This document shows, one piece after another, positions 24,518 to 33,243 of a DNA stretch of 50,916 bases. The notes beneath the pieces were generated by a model. The model was not told the origin of the DNA. It searched no databases and saw only the letters and a list, made by a program, of their open reading frames with translations. This DNA is from Alteromonas sp. 1_MG-2023 (lineage in GTDB: Bacteria; Pseudomonadota; Gammaproteobacteria; Enterobacterales; Alteromonadaceae). The position numbers and the translations under genes were made by a program. The stretch covers positions 1-50,916 of the forward strand of contig NZ_JAUOQH010000025.1 of the NCBI RefSeq assembly GCF_030547075.1. Reading direction: 5' to 3'. How positions within the stretch are numbered: position 1 is the stretch's first letter; each line of letters starts with the position of its first letter.

Positions 24518-25220
24518 ACGCGGCTTCATTGCAGCGTTTTTATTGGCTTTTGTGGGCGTCAGCGCCCACGCAGCCAATGTATCAGAAAACAGTCTTCAGC
24601 CCTACGAAGCCGTTTATACGGCGTATAAGTGGGGAGATGATGTGGGCGAAGCACATATCAAACTTGAAGCGTTGAGCAATGCACAATACTCCCTCACCTA
24701 CTCTTCTAAAGTCTCTAAATTCTTTTTATCAGACAAACGCTATGAGCACTCTATCTTTAAGGTAGAAGACAGTGCTGTGTTACCTATTGAGTATCATTAT
24801 ACTCGCACCGGTACGGGCCCAGATAAAAACCTTACCGTAAACTTTAATACCAATAGTGGTGGAAAAGTAGTGGTTAAAGATGGTGATGAGTTTGCTTGGA
24901 ATGGTCAATTTGATAATCAAATATACCGTGTCGATTTAGCTAACCAGCTAGCATCTGGCGAAACCAACCTCACTTACGACTTTGTTAACTATCGAGGAGA
25001 GTTACGTACCTACGGTGTAGAAGTAGTCGGTAATGAAAATTTATCATTACCTTATGGTGAGTTTGAAACGGTTAAAGTGAAACTTATTCGTGACTCTAAA
25101 ACCCGCGAAACCTTTGCGTGGTTTGCACCTTCGTTAAATTATACGCTTGTGCGATTGCAACAATTTAAAGATGGTGAAGAGCAAGGCGACATTAAGTTGA
25201 AGTCTTATACCAGCGAGTAA
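24504..25220 (+). CDS. DUF3108 domain-containing exported protein
   Basis: The protein of about 238 residues begins with a signal peptide ([20 protein letters not shown], cleavage after AHA) and continues as a DUF3108 protein. The family is of unknown function, predicted periplasmic and beta-rich; it shows LQPYEAVYTAYKWGDDVGEAH and the C-terminal TFAWFAPSLNYTLVRLQQFKDG. I chose ATG 24504, which overlaps purN by 14 bases; another ATG at 24477 would add nine residues and is also possible. A DUF3108 gene after purN is frequent in marine gammaproteobacteria. Confidence 0.8.
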   Translation: MQTNKRGFIAAFLLAFVGVSAHAANVSENSLQPYEAVYTAYKWGDDVGEAHIKLEALSNAQYSLTYSSKVSKFFLSDKRYEHSIFKVEDSAVLPIEYHYTRTGTGPDKNLTVNFNTNSGGKVVVKDGDEFAWNGQFDNQIYRVDLANQLASGETNLTYDFVNYRGELRTYGVEVVGNENLSLPYGEFETVKVKLIRDSKTRETFAWFAPSLNYTLVRLQQFKDGEEQGDIKLKSYTSE

Positions 25221-25237
25221 ACTTAAGATACACCTTC

Positions 25238-25275
25238 AATAGGCGGGGATCTGCCCGCCTATTTCCATTTTTCTT
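25238..25275 (+). terminator. Terminator after purM-purN-DUF3108
   Basis: AATAGGCGGG (25238-25247) pairs perfectly with CCCGCCTATT (25254-25263), followed by a T-rich tract. Confidence 0.8.
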
Positions 25276-25525
25276 TTCTATTTTCATTATTCGAGTGTTT
25301 CACTCAACCTAGCTGCTAGCCCATAGCTATAGCGTTCTAGCGCAAACTATAAGCGTTAGTTTTAATGCAAAATTCATGTAAAAATCTTGATCTTTGGGCC
25401 ATTAAATAATAGGTTTAACCCATGCTGGTCTGACCTCAAATTTATCGTTGCGCAGAATCTTACGTAATGAACCAAAATAAGAGGAACGATTAGCGTTACA
25501 TTTAACGCCTTCTCAGGAGCGAAGT
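25276..25525. other. Upstream region of fadE
   Basis: A 250-bp gap with no gene. It contains the FadR-type operator described separately. AGGAG lies about 11 bases before the fadE ATG. Confidence 0.5.
25422..25439 (+). promoter_or_regulatory. FadR-type operator upstream of fadE
   Basis: ATGCTGGTCTGACCTCAA closely matches the FadR operator consensus ANCTGGTCNGACNTNTT. It lies about 90 bp before the fadE start, where repression by FadR and relief by long-chain acyl-CoA would be expected. The fadR gene itself is not in the window. Confidence 0.65.
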
Positions 25526-27988
25526 ATGGCAGATTTTATTTGGTTTTTACTGGTAGTGTTAGCTCTGGCTGTTGCCAGCTATCAACGTACCAGCTTAGTA
25601 ACAGCAGTGTGTATCGCTGGTGGAGTTATGATTTTAGGAACTCTATTTGGTGATATTGGTTTACTTGGTTGGATAGTATTCCTTGCACTTACACTCCCGT
25701 TTACCCTTTCTAATATTCGTCAGCAGCACATCACTAAAAAATTATTGGCGTTTTACCGTAAAGTAATGCCAGAAATGTCTAGCACTGAACAAGAAGCTAT
25801 CGATGCGGGTACAGTTTGGTGGGACGGTGACATTTTCAGTGGTAAGCCTGATTGGGATAAACTTCACCGCATACCTAAAGGACGTTTAACCGCTGAAGAG
25901 CAAGCGTTTCTAGACGGGCCGGTTGAAGAAGTATGTTCAATGGTAGATGAGTGGCAGATTAACCATAAAGATGCCGACTTATCTCCTGAAATTTGGGCAT
26001 TCCTTAAAGAACATAAGTTCTTTGCTATGATCATCAAAAAAGAATACGGCGGCTTAGCGTTCTCTGCATTTGCTCAGTCTCGCGTTCTTCAAAAGCTAGC
26101 CGGTGTTAGCGCAGTACTTTCAAGTACTGTTGGTGTTCCTAACTCGTTAGGCCCAGGTGAGCTACTTCAGCACTATGGAACGAAAGAACAACAAGATCAT
26201 TACTTACCTCGCCTAGCGGCTGGTGAAGAAGTACCTTGTTTTGCTCTAACTGGCCCTGAAGCGGGTTCAGATGCTGGCGCAATCCCTGATGTAGGTGTTG
26301 TGTGCAAAGGCGACTGGAACGGTGAAGAAGTGCTAGGTATGCGCCTTACTTTTGATAAGCGTTATATTACTTTAGCACCTGTCGCTACCGTTATCGGTTT
26401 AGCGTTTAAGCTTCAAGATCCAGACGGTTTGTTAAGTGAGAATAAAGAGCCAGGTATTACTTGTGCACTTATTCCTCGTGATACAAAAGGCCTAGAAATT
26501 GGTCGTCGTCACTTTCCGCTGAATACGCCTTTCCAAAATGGTCCTATTCGCGGTAACGAAATATTCGTTCCAATCGATTACATTATTGGTGGTCCGGCAA
26601 TGGCAGGTAAAGGCTGGCGTATGCTGGTTGAATGTTTGTCAGTAGGCCGTTGTATTACCCTACCGTCTTCTGCTGCTGGTGGCGCTAAGTCGGTATCATT
26701 GGCAACCGGTGCTTATGCACGTATTCGCCGTCAGTTCCGTATGCCTGTTGGCCATATGGAAGGCGTAGAAGAAATGCTAGCCCGCATCGGTGGTAATGCC
26801 TACTTGATGGATGGTGTAACACGTTTTTCTACCGTAGGTGTAGATTTGGGTGAGAAGCCGTCGGTTATATCGGCAATTTGTAAATATCACCTTACCGAAA
26901 AAATGCGCCAGATCATTAATGATTCTATGGACATTCATGGTGGTAAAGGCGTAATGCTTGGGCCAAATAACTATTTAGGTCGTGGTTACCAAGGTGTACC
27001 GGTTTCAATTACCGTTGAAGGCGCGAACATTCTTACTCGTAACATGATGATATTCGGTCAAGGCGCTATGCGTTGTCACCCTTTCGTATTGAAAGAAATT
27101 CAAGCCGCGTCAATTGAAGACAAAAAAGAGAGCATTGCAGCATTTGATAAAGCCGTATTTGGTCATATCGGCTTTGCAGTTTCAAATACGGTTCGTAGTG
27201 TTTGGTTCTCGTTAACTAGCGGCGTATTCAGCAGTGCTCCTTTTGCCGATGAAACAGCTCACTATTACAAACTGTTACAGGGCTACAGCGCTAACCTAGC
27301 GCTACTTACCGATGTTTCTATGGGTGTGTTAGGCGGCGACTTAAAACGTCGTGAGCGTTTATCTGCACGCTTGGGTGATATTTTAAGTGGCTTGTATCTA
27401 GGTAGTACTACCTTGAAGCGTTTCGACGAAGATGGTCGTTTGAAAGAAGACTTACCGCTACTTCATTGGGCTATGCAAAACACTTTGCATGACATTGAAA
27501 CAGCCATTGATGACTTCTTAGCTAACTTCCCTAACAAGGTTATTGGTGTAGTACTTCGTGGTCTTGTTATTCCGTTTGGTCGCCGCGTTGGTAAACCTTC
27601 GGATAAAACTGAACATGCTATCGCGCAAATGCTACAAACGCCTTGTAGCGCACGTAGCCGCTTAGGTTATGGTCAGTACCTTGCTCGTGAAGAAGGTAAC
27701 TTGTTTGGTGACCTAGAACAAACCCTTGATGACGTGTTAGCTGCTGAGCCAATCTTTGAACGCATTTGTAAACATAAGAAAGCGAAACTGCCTTTCACCC
27801 GTTTAGCGGCGTTAGCTGATGAGGCACTTAGCGAAGACATCATTAACGAAGAAGAAGCTGATTTACTTCGCCGTACAGAAGCAGGAAGACTAAGAACCAT
27901 TAACGTGGACGATTTCGATCACGAAGAATTAGTGGCAAAAGTGAACTCTTCTAGTGAAGCGAAAAAACGAGGAGGCAAAGCTGCTTAG
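25526..27988 (+). CDS. fadE: Acyl-CoA dehydrogenase FadE
   Basis: FadE performs the first oxidation of fatty-acid beta-oxidation, introducing the trans-2 double bond with FAD. At 820 residues it matches the long proteobacterial FadE type (E. coli 814). The N-terminus has two hydrophobic segments (about 2-20 and 24-62) that anchor it to the membrane. The dehydrogenase domains follow: [38 protein letters not shown] (flavin/substrate region), [15 protein letters not shown], and [22 protein letters not shown] with [18 protein letters not shown]. The C-terminal extension carries [16 protein letters not shown] FadR-like operator precedes it and a strong terminator follows it. Confidence 0.96.
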   Translation: MADFIWFLLVVLALAVASYQRTSLVTAVCIAGGVMILGTLFGDIGLLGWIVFLALTLPFTLSNIRQQHITKKLLAFYRKVMPEMSSTEQEAIDAGTVWWDGDIFSGKPDWDKLHRIPKGRLTAEEQAFLDGPVEEVCSMVDEWQINHKDADLSPEIWAFLKEHKFFAMIIKKEYGGLAFSAFAQSRVLQKLAGVSAVLSSTVGVPNSLGPGELLQHYGTKEQQDHYLPRLAAGEEVPCFALTGPEAGSDAGAIPDVGVVCKGDWNGEEVLGMRLTFDKRYITLAPVATVIGLAFKLQDPDGLLSENKEPGITCALIPRDTKGLEIGRRHFPLNTPFQNGPIRGNEIFVPIDYIIGGPAMAGKGWRMLVECLSVGRCITLPSSAAGGAKSVSLATGAYARIRRQFRMPVGHMEGVEEMLARIGGNAYLMDGVTRFSTVGVDLGEKPSVISAICKYHLTEKMRQIINDSMDIHGGKGVMLGPNNYLGRGYQGVPVSITVEGANILTRNMMIFGQGAMRCHPFVLKEIQAASIEDKKESIAAFDKAVFGHIGFAVSNTVRSVWFSLTSGVFSSAPFADETAHYYKLLQGYSANLALLTDVSMGVLGGDLKRRERLSARLGDILSGLYLGSTTLKRFDEDGRLKEDLPLLHWAMQNTLHDIETAIDDFLANFPNKVIGVVLRGLVIPFGRRVGKPSDKTEHAIAQMLQTPCSARSRLGYGQYLAREEGNLFGDLEQTLDDVLAAEPIFERICKHKKAKLPFTRLAALADEALSEDIINEEEADLLRRTEAGRLRTINVDDFDHEELVAKVNSSSEAKKRGGKAA

Positions 27989-28661
27989 CTTAATCCTCCC
28001 TAAAAAGGGCCGCTTTGGCGGCCTTTTTTTATGCATCAAAACCACTGTTTTACTTCTGTTATCGTGGCTAGTAAGCATTTCTGCTTACGCTACACCCCAA
28101 CCTACCCTTGTCGAATTACCCTATTCAACATTTACTTGTGGTAATTCAAAACAAGCTATTAATCTTGCCAACCTTATTGTTAATGATGAAAACCAGCAAC
28201 GTACTCATATTCGCTGTAACCCTACTCTAGTAGCAATTGCCGAAGAGAAAGTTAATGATATGGCCCAGCGCGGTTTTGTGTCGCATTTCCTAGGGGGTAG
28301 CCCAAATACTCGTTTAAGAAACGCTGGTTTAACCCTTCCGTCATATTACGGTAGTGCCATGAGTAATCAGGTAGAAGCACTGGCTGGTGGGTATTCAACA
28401 GCGAAAAAAGTGTGGCATGGGCTAAAGAGTTCTTATTCTCACAAACAACATTTATTAGGTGAAATACCCTTTTATGTTGAACAAAATGAGATTGGTGTAG
28501 CATTTATTAAAGATATAAAAACTCCTCATGTAGAGTATTGGGCTATTTATATCACCAAGCTTAATAGCCAGACTAACAGCACCCTATTTACCGAGATCCC
28601 CGATAAAGGCTTAGGCATAGTTACTGAAGGTGGAGAGATTACTGAGGGTGGAGACAACTGA
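27954..28661 (+). CDS. CAP/SCP-domain secreted protein with problematic start
   Basis: The mature part is a CAP (cysteine-rich secretory, SCP) domain: [40 protein letters not shown], then a [11 protein letters not shown] motif and [10 protein letters not shown]. Before it lies a good signal peptide ([19 protein letters not shown]). The frame has no ATG near the signal peptide: its only upstream standard start is a GTG at 27954, inside the end of fadE. That start would force translation through the fadE terminator and add 29 odd residues. An ATG at 28031 is in another frame; removing one A of the run at 28038-28041 would give [20 protein letters not shown], a normal signal peptide. So this may be a frameshifted gene or a sequence error. 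The function of bacterial CAP proteins is poorly known. Confidence 0.7.
   Translation: MKRKNEEAKLLSLILPKKGRFGGLFLCIKTTVLLLLSWLVSISAYATPQPTLVELPYSTFTCGNSKQAINLANLIVNDENQQRTHIRCNPTLVAIAEEKVNDMAQRGFVSHFLGGSPNTRLRNAGLTLPSYYGSAMSNQVEALAGGYSTAKKVWHGLKSSYSHKQHLLGEIPFYVEQNEIGVAFIKDIKTPHVEYWAIYITKLNSQTNSTLFTEIPDKGLGIVTEGGEITEGGDN
28002..28030 (+). terminator. Terminator of fadE
   Basis: AAAAAGGGCCGC (28002-28012 region) pairs with GCGGCCTTTTTTT across the loop TTTG, using one G-T wobble pair. It lies 14 bp after the fadE stop and inside the apparent 5' end of the CAP-domain frame. Confidence 0.85.
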
Positions 28662-28734
28662 AGGTAAGGTGATTACACCTACTCAGTAGCTATTTTTTAT
28701 AGGTTTAAGGCAAATAGTAAAACAGACGCACACA

Positions 28735-28769
28735 AAAAAGCCGGTGTTTATTGAAACACCGGCCTTTTT
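28735..28769. terminator. Bidirectional terminator between the CAP-domain gene and the response regulator
   Basis: AAAAAGCCGGTGTTT (28735-28749) pairs with AAACACCGGCCTTTTT (28754-28769) around the loop ATTG, with T-runs on both strands for the two convergent genes. Confidence 0.85.
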
Positions 28770-28787
28770 ATTTATTTTAGTAACAAA

Positions 28788-29423
28788 CTAGCTAAGTTGT
28801 AACTTATCCATCAATAGTACCGCTTGGGTACGAGTGTTGATTTCAAGCTTACGTAAAATAGCACTGATGTGTGCTTTAATCGTTGCTTCTGTTACATTCA
28901 TTTCGTGAGCAATTTGCTTATTCATTAAGCCTGCACGTAAGAATGATAATACTTGAATTTGCTTAGGTGTTAGCTCTCTAAAGCGCTGAAGCAATAGTTT
29001 CAACTCATCGTCTACTTTTTCAAGCTCATCTTCCATGCCTTCAGGAAGCCATTTTTTACCCGCTATAATATCAACAATAGCTTGTGCCATTTCACGAGTT
29101 GCAGATACTTTTGGAATAAAACCTTGAGCGCCAAGGCTCATCACTTGCGCGACGACTTCTACAGTATCACTACCTGACACTACGCCAATTGGAATATCAG
29201 GGTATTTTTCACGTAAAGAAATGATGCCGTTGAAATACTCACCGCCAGGCATATTAAGATCTAATAAGACCAATTCAATACCGTCGTATTCACCTAAAAT
29301 AGCTAGCGCAGCATCTAAGCTTCCTGCTTCAAGAATTTGTGCGTTTTCAAAATAAGGTGCTAATGCTCCGCTGAGTGCTTCGCGAAACAATGGATGATCA
29401 TCTGCTACAAGAATTCTTGTCAT
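28788..29423 (-). CDS. LuxR/NarL-family response regulator (orphan)
   Basis: The 211-residue protein has a receiver domain (1-120). Acidic residues lie in RILVADDHPLF, the phospho-acceptor is Asp55 in LVLLDLNMPG, and the conserved Ser and Lys are in VVSGSD and GFIPK. It is followed by a LuxR-type helix-turn-helix domain (about 145-205: LTPKQIQVLSFLRAGLMNKQ, then NVTEATIKAHISAILRKL). It should activate or repress transcription after phosphorylation. No histidine kinase lies nearby in the window, so the partner is unknown. It stands alone, divergent from cmoA. Confidence 0.92.
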   Translation of the reverse strand: MTRILVADDHPLFREALSGALAPYFENAQILEAGSLDAALAILGEYDGIELVLLDLNMPGGEYFNGIISLREKYPDIPIGVVSGSDTVEVVAQVMSLGAQGFIPKVSATREMAQAIVDIIAGKKWLPEGMEDELEKVDDELKLLLQRFRELTPKQIQVLSFLRAGLMNKQIAHEMNVTEATIKAHISAILRKLEINTRTQAVLLMDKLQLS

Positions 29424-29537
29424 TAGCGTTGTTGCTTCCTTTAGTTCTTATATCTCTAGGTTAATACTTTAGACCTAATTCTAAAAGCCCTATTAGTGAA
29501 AAATCACCGCTTTCTTTGATTTTTTTACGGTTTTCCA

Positions 29538-29565
29538 TTGGCATTTGTATTTGTGAGGGTAAAAT
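29538..29565 (+). promoter_or_regulatory. Candidate sigma-70 promoter of cmoA
   Basis: TTGGCA (29538-29543) and TAAAAT (29560-29565) are 16 bp apart, and the GTG start of cmoA follows 33 bp later. Confidence 0.55.
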
Positions 29566-29598
29566 TGCCGACCAATTCTAGCTAGCCGGGTACATCTT

Positions 29599-30327
29599 GT
29601 GCAGAAACACGACAGACTATATGCAAATCCTCTTAACAAAGTAGCTGACTTTACTTTTGATGAGTCGGTCGTTGACGTTTTTCCCGATATGATTCAACGC
29701 TCGGTACCTGGCTATGAAACTATTGTTCATACTATCGGCGAGCTAGCTAAATCGAAAGTAAAACCAAACTCACGGGTTTACGACTTAGGTTGCTCTTTAG
29801 GTGCGGCCAGTTTATCAATTGCACGGGCTACGCAAAACGTTCCTTGTGAAATTATTGGCATTGATAGTTCAGACGCCATGGTTGAGCGATGCCGACGTAT
29901 GGTACAAGCGTTTAATCTACCCAACCCTATTACCATCGTTCAGCAAAATGCACAGGACACTCAAATAGAAAATGCCTCCATGGTAGTAATGAACTTCACC
30001 CTACAATTCATTCCGCCTGCAGACAGAGAAGCGTTACTCAAACAAATCTACAATGGCTTGAATGAAGGTGGCGTGTTAATTCTTTCTGAAAAGATTAAGC
30101 ACCCTACCATAGCTGGCAATGAACTATTGATAGACCTACACCACCAATTTAAGCGCGACAATGGCTACAGTGAATTAGAAGTCAGCCAAAAGCGCGCCGC
30201 TATCGAAAAGGTGATGTTGACCGACACATTCAGTGAGCACGAAACCCGCTTAAAGTCAGTGGGCTTTAAAGATGTCGTGATGTGGTTTAAGTGTTTTAAC
30301 TTTACATCATTGGTAGCAATAAAATAG
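29599..30327 (+). CDS. cmoA: Carboxy-S-adenosyl-L-methionine synthase
   Basis: CmoA makes carboxy-SAM from SAM and prephenate; CmoB then uses it to modify uridine 34 of several tRNAs to cmo5U. The 242-residue class I methyltransferase fold shows the family start NPLNKVADFTFDESVVDVFPDMIQRSVPGY, the SAM loop VYDLGCSLGAASLSIARA, IGIDSSDAMVERCRR, and VVMNFTLQFIPPADREALL. Translation starts at GTG 29599. cmoB follows after 134 bp, as in most gammaproteobacteria. Confidence 0.95.
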   Translation: MQKHDRLYANPLNKVADFTFDESVVDVFPDMIQRSVPGYETIVHTIGELAKSKVKPNSRVYDLGCSLGAASLSIARATQNVPCEIIGIDSSDAMVERCRRMVQAFNLPNPITIVQQNAQDTQIENASMVVMNFTLQFIPPADREALLKQIYNGLNEGGVLILSEKIKHPTIAGNELLIDLHHQFKRDNGYSELEVSQKRAAIEKVMLTDTFSEHETRLKSVGFKDVVMWFKCFNFTSLVAIK

Positions 30328-30461
30328 TTGGCAATGCGGTTAAGTGGGTACTAATACCCCAAAAATACCCAAAAAAAATACCCCACGAACATTTATAATT
30401 AGCATTCCGTAATTGAGCATTAAAAATATTGTGAGTCACAATTAAGAACACCGAGAACACG

Positions 30462-31445
30462 ATGACAAAACCTGAATCAACATGGTTTAACGACTGCTAC
30501 AAAGCTATTCTAGATACGCCTTTAAGCCATTGGCTTGAAACACTGCCAGCACAAATGAGTGAATGGCAAAAAAGTCAAAAGCACGGTGAATTCGATAAGT
30601 GGTGTCGTCTACTTTCAAAAATTCCTTCTACTACTCCTTCATCGACCACTTTAGTTGATGAAGTACGTATTGGTAGTGCGCATGATATTGACCAATATAC
30701 TCAGAAGAAAATATTGGGTTTACTGCAACAATTCATGCCTTGGCGAAAAGGCCCCTTTCATATACACGATATTCATGTAGATACCGAATGGCGTTCTGAT
30801 TGGAAGTGGGATCGTGTTTCCCCGCATATATCGCCACTTAAAAGCAGAACGGTACTAGATGTGGGTTGCGGTAGCGGTTACCACATGTGGCGTATGCTAG
30901 GCAGTGAGGCTTCTCGCGTAGTTGGTATCGACCCTACCCAGTTGTTTTTAATTCAATTTCAGGCCATTAAACATTTCATTCCAAGTGATCGCATTCATTT
31001 TCTACCATTAGGTATTGAAGAGATGCAGCCGTTGAATGCGTTTGATACGGTATTTTCAATGGGGGTGCTCTATCACCGCAAAGATCCTATTCAGTTTCTT
31101 ACCCAACTTAAACATCAGCTACGCAAAGGTGGAGAGCTGGTATTAGAAACCTTGGTAGTAGACGGTGACGCACAAACGGTATTGATGGCGGGCGAGCGCT
31201 ATGCACAAATGCGAAACGTGTGGTTTTTGCCAAGCACAGACGCATTAACTGTATGGCTAGAGCGATTAGGCTTCGAAAATATTCGGGTGGTAGATAAAAA
31301 CTTCACGACGTTAGATGAACAACGTGCCACTGAGTGGATTGAAGGTCAGTCGTTGAAAGATTTTCTCGACCCTGAAGATATTACTCGCACCATTGAGGGG
31401 TATCCTGCACCACAACGAGCCGTCATTGTCGCTAATCGTAAATAA
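30462..31445 (+). CDS. cmoB: tRNA U34 carboxymethyltransferase
   Basis: CmoB transfers the carboxymethyl group from carboxy-SAM to 5-hydroxyuridine-34 of tRNA, giving cmo5U. The 327-residue protein has an N-terminal helical region (1-105), then the family motif [21 protein letters not shown] Rossmann methyltransferase domain follows, with [31 protein letters not shown] and [20 protein letters not shown]. The C-terminal [20 protein letters not shown] is characteristic. The gap to cmoA contains an A/C-rich stretch with repeated ATACCC; no separate promoter could be assigned. Confidence 0.95.
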   Translation: MTKPESTWFNDCYKAILDTPLSHWLETLPAQMSEWQKSQKHGEFDKWCRLLSKIPSTTPSSTTLVDEVRIGSAHDIDQYTQKKILGLLQQFMPWRKGPFHIHDIHVDTEWRSDWKWDRVSPHISPLKSRTVLDVGCGSGYHMWRMLGSEASRVVGIDPTQLFLIQFQAIKHFIPSDRIHFLPLGIEEMQPLNAFDTVFSMGVLYHRKDPIQFLTQLKHQLRKGGELVLETLVVDGDAQTVLMAGERYAQMRNVWFLPSTDALTVWLERLGFENIRVVDKNFTTLDEQRATEWIEGQSLKDFLDPEDITRTIEGYPAPQRAVIVANRK

Positions 31446-31540
31446 GTTCAGCCCTATGTAATGCAACTGAGATGTTGGCATAAATGTTGTAACCTTTCTT
31501 CCCCATGATGTACGTTTTCTGCATTTAATAGGGTTGCAAC

Positions 31541-32422
31541 ATGGATATTCATGGGTTTTTAAAGACACATCAGCTACCAAGTACGTATGCGGACACTGCA
31601 CAAAAATGGTTCATACCATTATGCGAACGGCTAGTTAAGCACCAAGAAGGTGCATTAAAATCAAATAAAGCCCCATTGGTGGTCGGTATAAATGGCTGCC
31701 AAGGTTCCGGGAAATCCACACTTACTGATTTTATTAGCGCCTATTTAACCAGTATCTACGCTAAAAAAGTGGTCAGCCTCTCCATAGATGACTTTTATTT
31801 AGATAAATCTCAGCGAAATGCATTATCTATCAAGGTTCATCCTCTTCTTGCGACTCGGGGCGTACCGGGCACCCATAATATGCCCCTGGCGCTTAATACG
31901 TTCAAGCAACTTCAAGGTAGTGGTCAAGTATCCCTACCCCGCTTTAATAAAGCGATTGACGACCCTTTTCCGCATAATCAGTGGCCTGTAATTTCAGCCC
32001 CACCAGATATCATTATTTTGGAAGGCTGGTGCGTTGGTGTAACACCTGAACAACCCGCAGATATTAAGCAACCGATAAATAGTTTAGAAGAAAACCAAGA
32101 TCCCCTTGGTATTTGGCGTTCATTTGTTAATACTGAATTGGCGGGCGAGTATCAAACCTTGTTTGACCAAATCGATTATCGGGTTATGTTAAAAGCACCT
32201 TCTTTTGAGTGCGTTTACCATTGGCGCTTAGAACAAGAACATAAACTTGCGATGGCAACACAGGGCGCATCTACAGGCGTAATGTCAGATGAACAAGTTG
32301 CACAGTTTATACAGAATTACCAAAGACTCACCGAGCATGCACTTAAAACATTGCCTATAACATGCGACACCGTGTATTCGCTTGATGAAACAAGAACAAT
32401 AACCGGCGAGGAAGTAAAATAA
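31541..32422 (+). CDS. D-glycerate 3-kinase (GLYK type, P-loop kinase)
   Basis: The 293-residue protein is a P-loop kinase with Walker A GCQGSGKST at residues 52-60, SLSIDDFYLDKSQRNAL, the substrate-region motif HPLLATRGVPGTHNMPLA, LPRFNKAIDDPFP, and IIILEGWCVGV. These match the plant- and fungal-type glycerate 3-kinase family. It would phosphorylate D-glycerate released by the phosphorylase encoded at the end of this operon, returning it to glycolysis. AGGG precedes the ATG by 7 bases. The stop overlaps the next start (TAATG). The kinase assignment rests on family motifs plus the operon; uridine-kinase-like alternatives are less likely. Confidence 0.85.
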   Translation: MDIHGFLKTHQLPSTYADTAQKWFIPLCERLVKHQEGALKSNKAPLVVGINGCQGSGKSTLTDFISAYLTSIYAKKVVSLSIDDFYLDKSQRNALSIKVHPLLATRGVPGTHNMPLALNTFKQLQGSGQVSLPRFNKAIDDPFPHNQWPVISAPPDIIILEGWCVGVTPEQPADIKQPINSLEENQDPLGIWRSFVNTELAGEYQTLFDQIDYRVMLKAPSFECVYHWRLEQEHKLAMATQGASTGVMSDEQVAQFIQNYQRLTEHALKTLPITCDTVYSLDETRTITGEEVK

Positions 32423-33231
32423 TGACAAGAACGCTCGTTTTCACCGATATGGACGGCACGCTGTTAGACCACCATACTTACTCCTTTGAGGCGGCGAAAC
32501 CTGCTTTAACAGCGTTAGAGTCACGCGATATACCCGTTATTCCAACCACCAGTAAAACCTTTGCCGAGCTACAGCCTTTACGAGAGCAAATTGGCCTAAC
32601 TGGACCATTTATCATTGAAAACGGTGCAGCGATCTTTATTCCACATGGTTTTTTCAAAAAGAAACCTAGTGGGACCGTGTGGGTAGATGGCTACTGGTGT
32701 AAGTCGTTCATTTCCAATAAAAATTATTGGATAAAACTCTTGGATAAAATCAAAGCTGATTTTGAAGGCGAGTTTAAACAGTTTTCCCAAATGAGTTTGG
32801 AAGAAATTCAAAGCAGTACTGGCTTAGATGAAGCATCTGCCGCCCTAGCAGCTAAACGTCAATTTGGTGAACCAGTACTTTGGACAGGTTCTGACGAAAG
32901 TAAACAAAAATTCATAGCGGCAGTTAAAGATCGCGGCGCTTACCCTTTAGAAGGTGGACGATTCATTCACGTATCGGGCAACTGCGACAAAGGACAAGCC
33001 CTTAAATGGCTTGCCGCTGAATACCAACGACAACATGATACTCATGTTAAGACCGTCGCCCTTGGCGATGGAAAAAACGATATTGCTATGCTTGAAGCAG
33101 CACATATCGCGATACGAATTTTATCTCCGGTAAATCCTCCGCCTTCCGTTAAAAAAGACGAGGTTTATACCAGCACGTTGCATGGCCCAGAAGGCTGGAA
33201 CGAAATGCTAACTCAATTGCTATCCCTATAA
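32422..33231 (+). CDS. HAD phosphatase, mannosyl-/glucosyl-3-phosphoglycerate phosphatase type
   Basis: The 269-residue HAD-superfamily phosphatase has motif I FTDMDGTLLD (nucleophile Asp9, general acid Asp11), motif II PTTSKTFAEL, a C2 cap with FIIENGAAIFIPHGFF, motif III CDKGQALKWL and motif IV ALGDGKNDIAMLEAA. This is the pattern of the mannosyl-3-phosphoglycerate phosphatase (MPGP) group, which also contains enzymes that act on glucosyl-3-phosphoglycerate. With a GpgS-like synthase next door, I infer it produces glucosylglycerate. The start overlaps the upstream kinase stop by one base, so translation is coupled. Confidence 0.85.
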   Translation: MTRTLVFTDMDGTLLDHHTYSFEAAKPALTALESRDIPVIPTTSKTFAELQPLREQIGLTGPFIIENGAAIFIPHGFFKKKPSGTVWVDGYWCKSFISNKNYWIKLLDKIKADFEGEFKQFSQMSLEEIQSSTGLDEASAALAAKRQFGEPVLWTGSDESKQKFIAAVKDRGAYPLEGGRFIHVSGNCDKGQALKWLAAEYQRQHDTHVKTVALGDGKNDIAMLEAAHIAIRILSPVNPPPSVKKDEVYTSTLHGPEGWNEMLTQLLSL

Positions 33232-33233
33232 TC

Positions 33234-33240
33234 AGGAGGA
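33234..33240 (+). promoter_or_regulatory. Strong ribosome-binding site of the synthase gene
   Basis: An uninterrupted AGGAGGA, three bases before the ATG at 33244, is the strongest Shine-Dalgarno sequence noticed in the operon. The synthase may be made in excess relative to its neighbours. Confidence 0.6.
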
Positions 33241-33243
33241 CAC

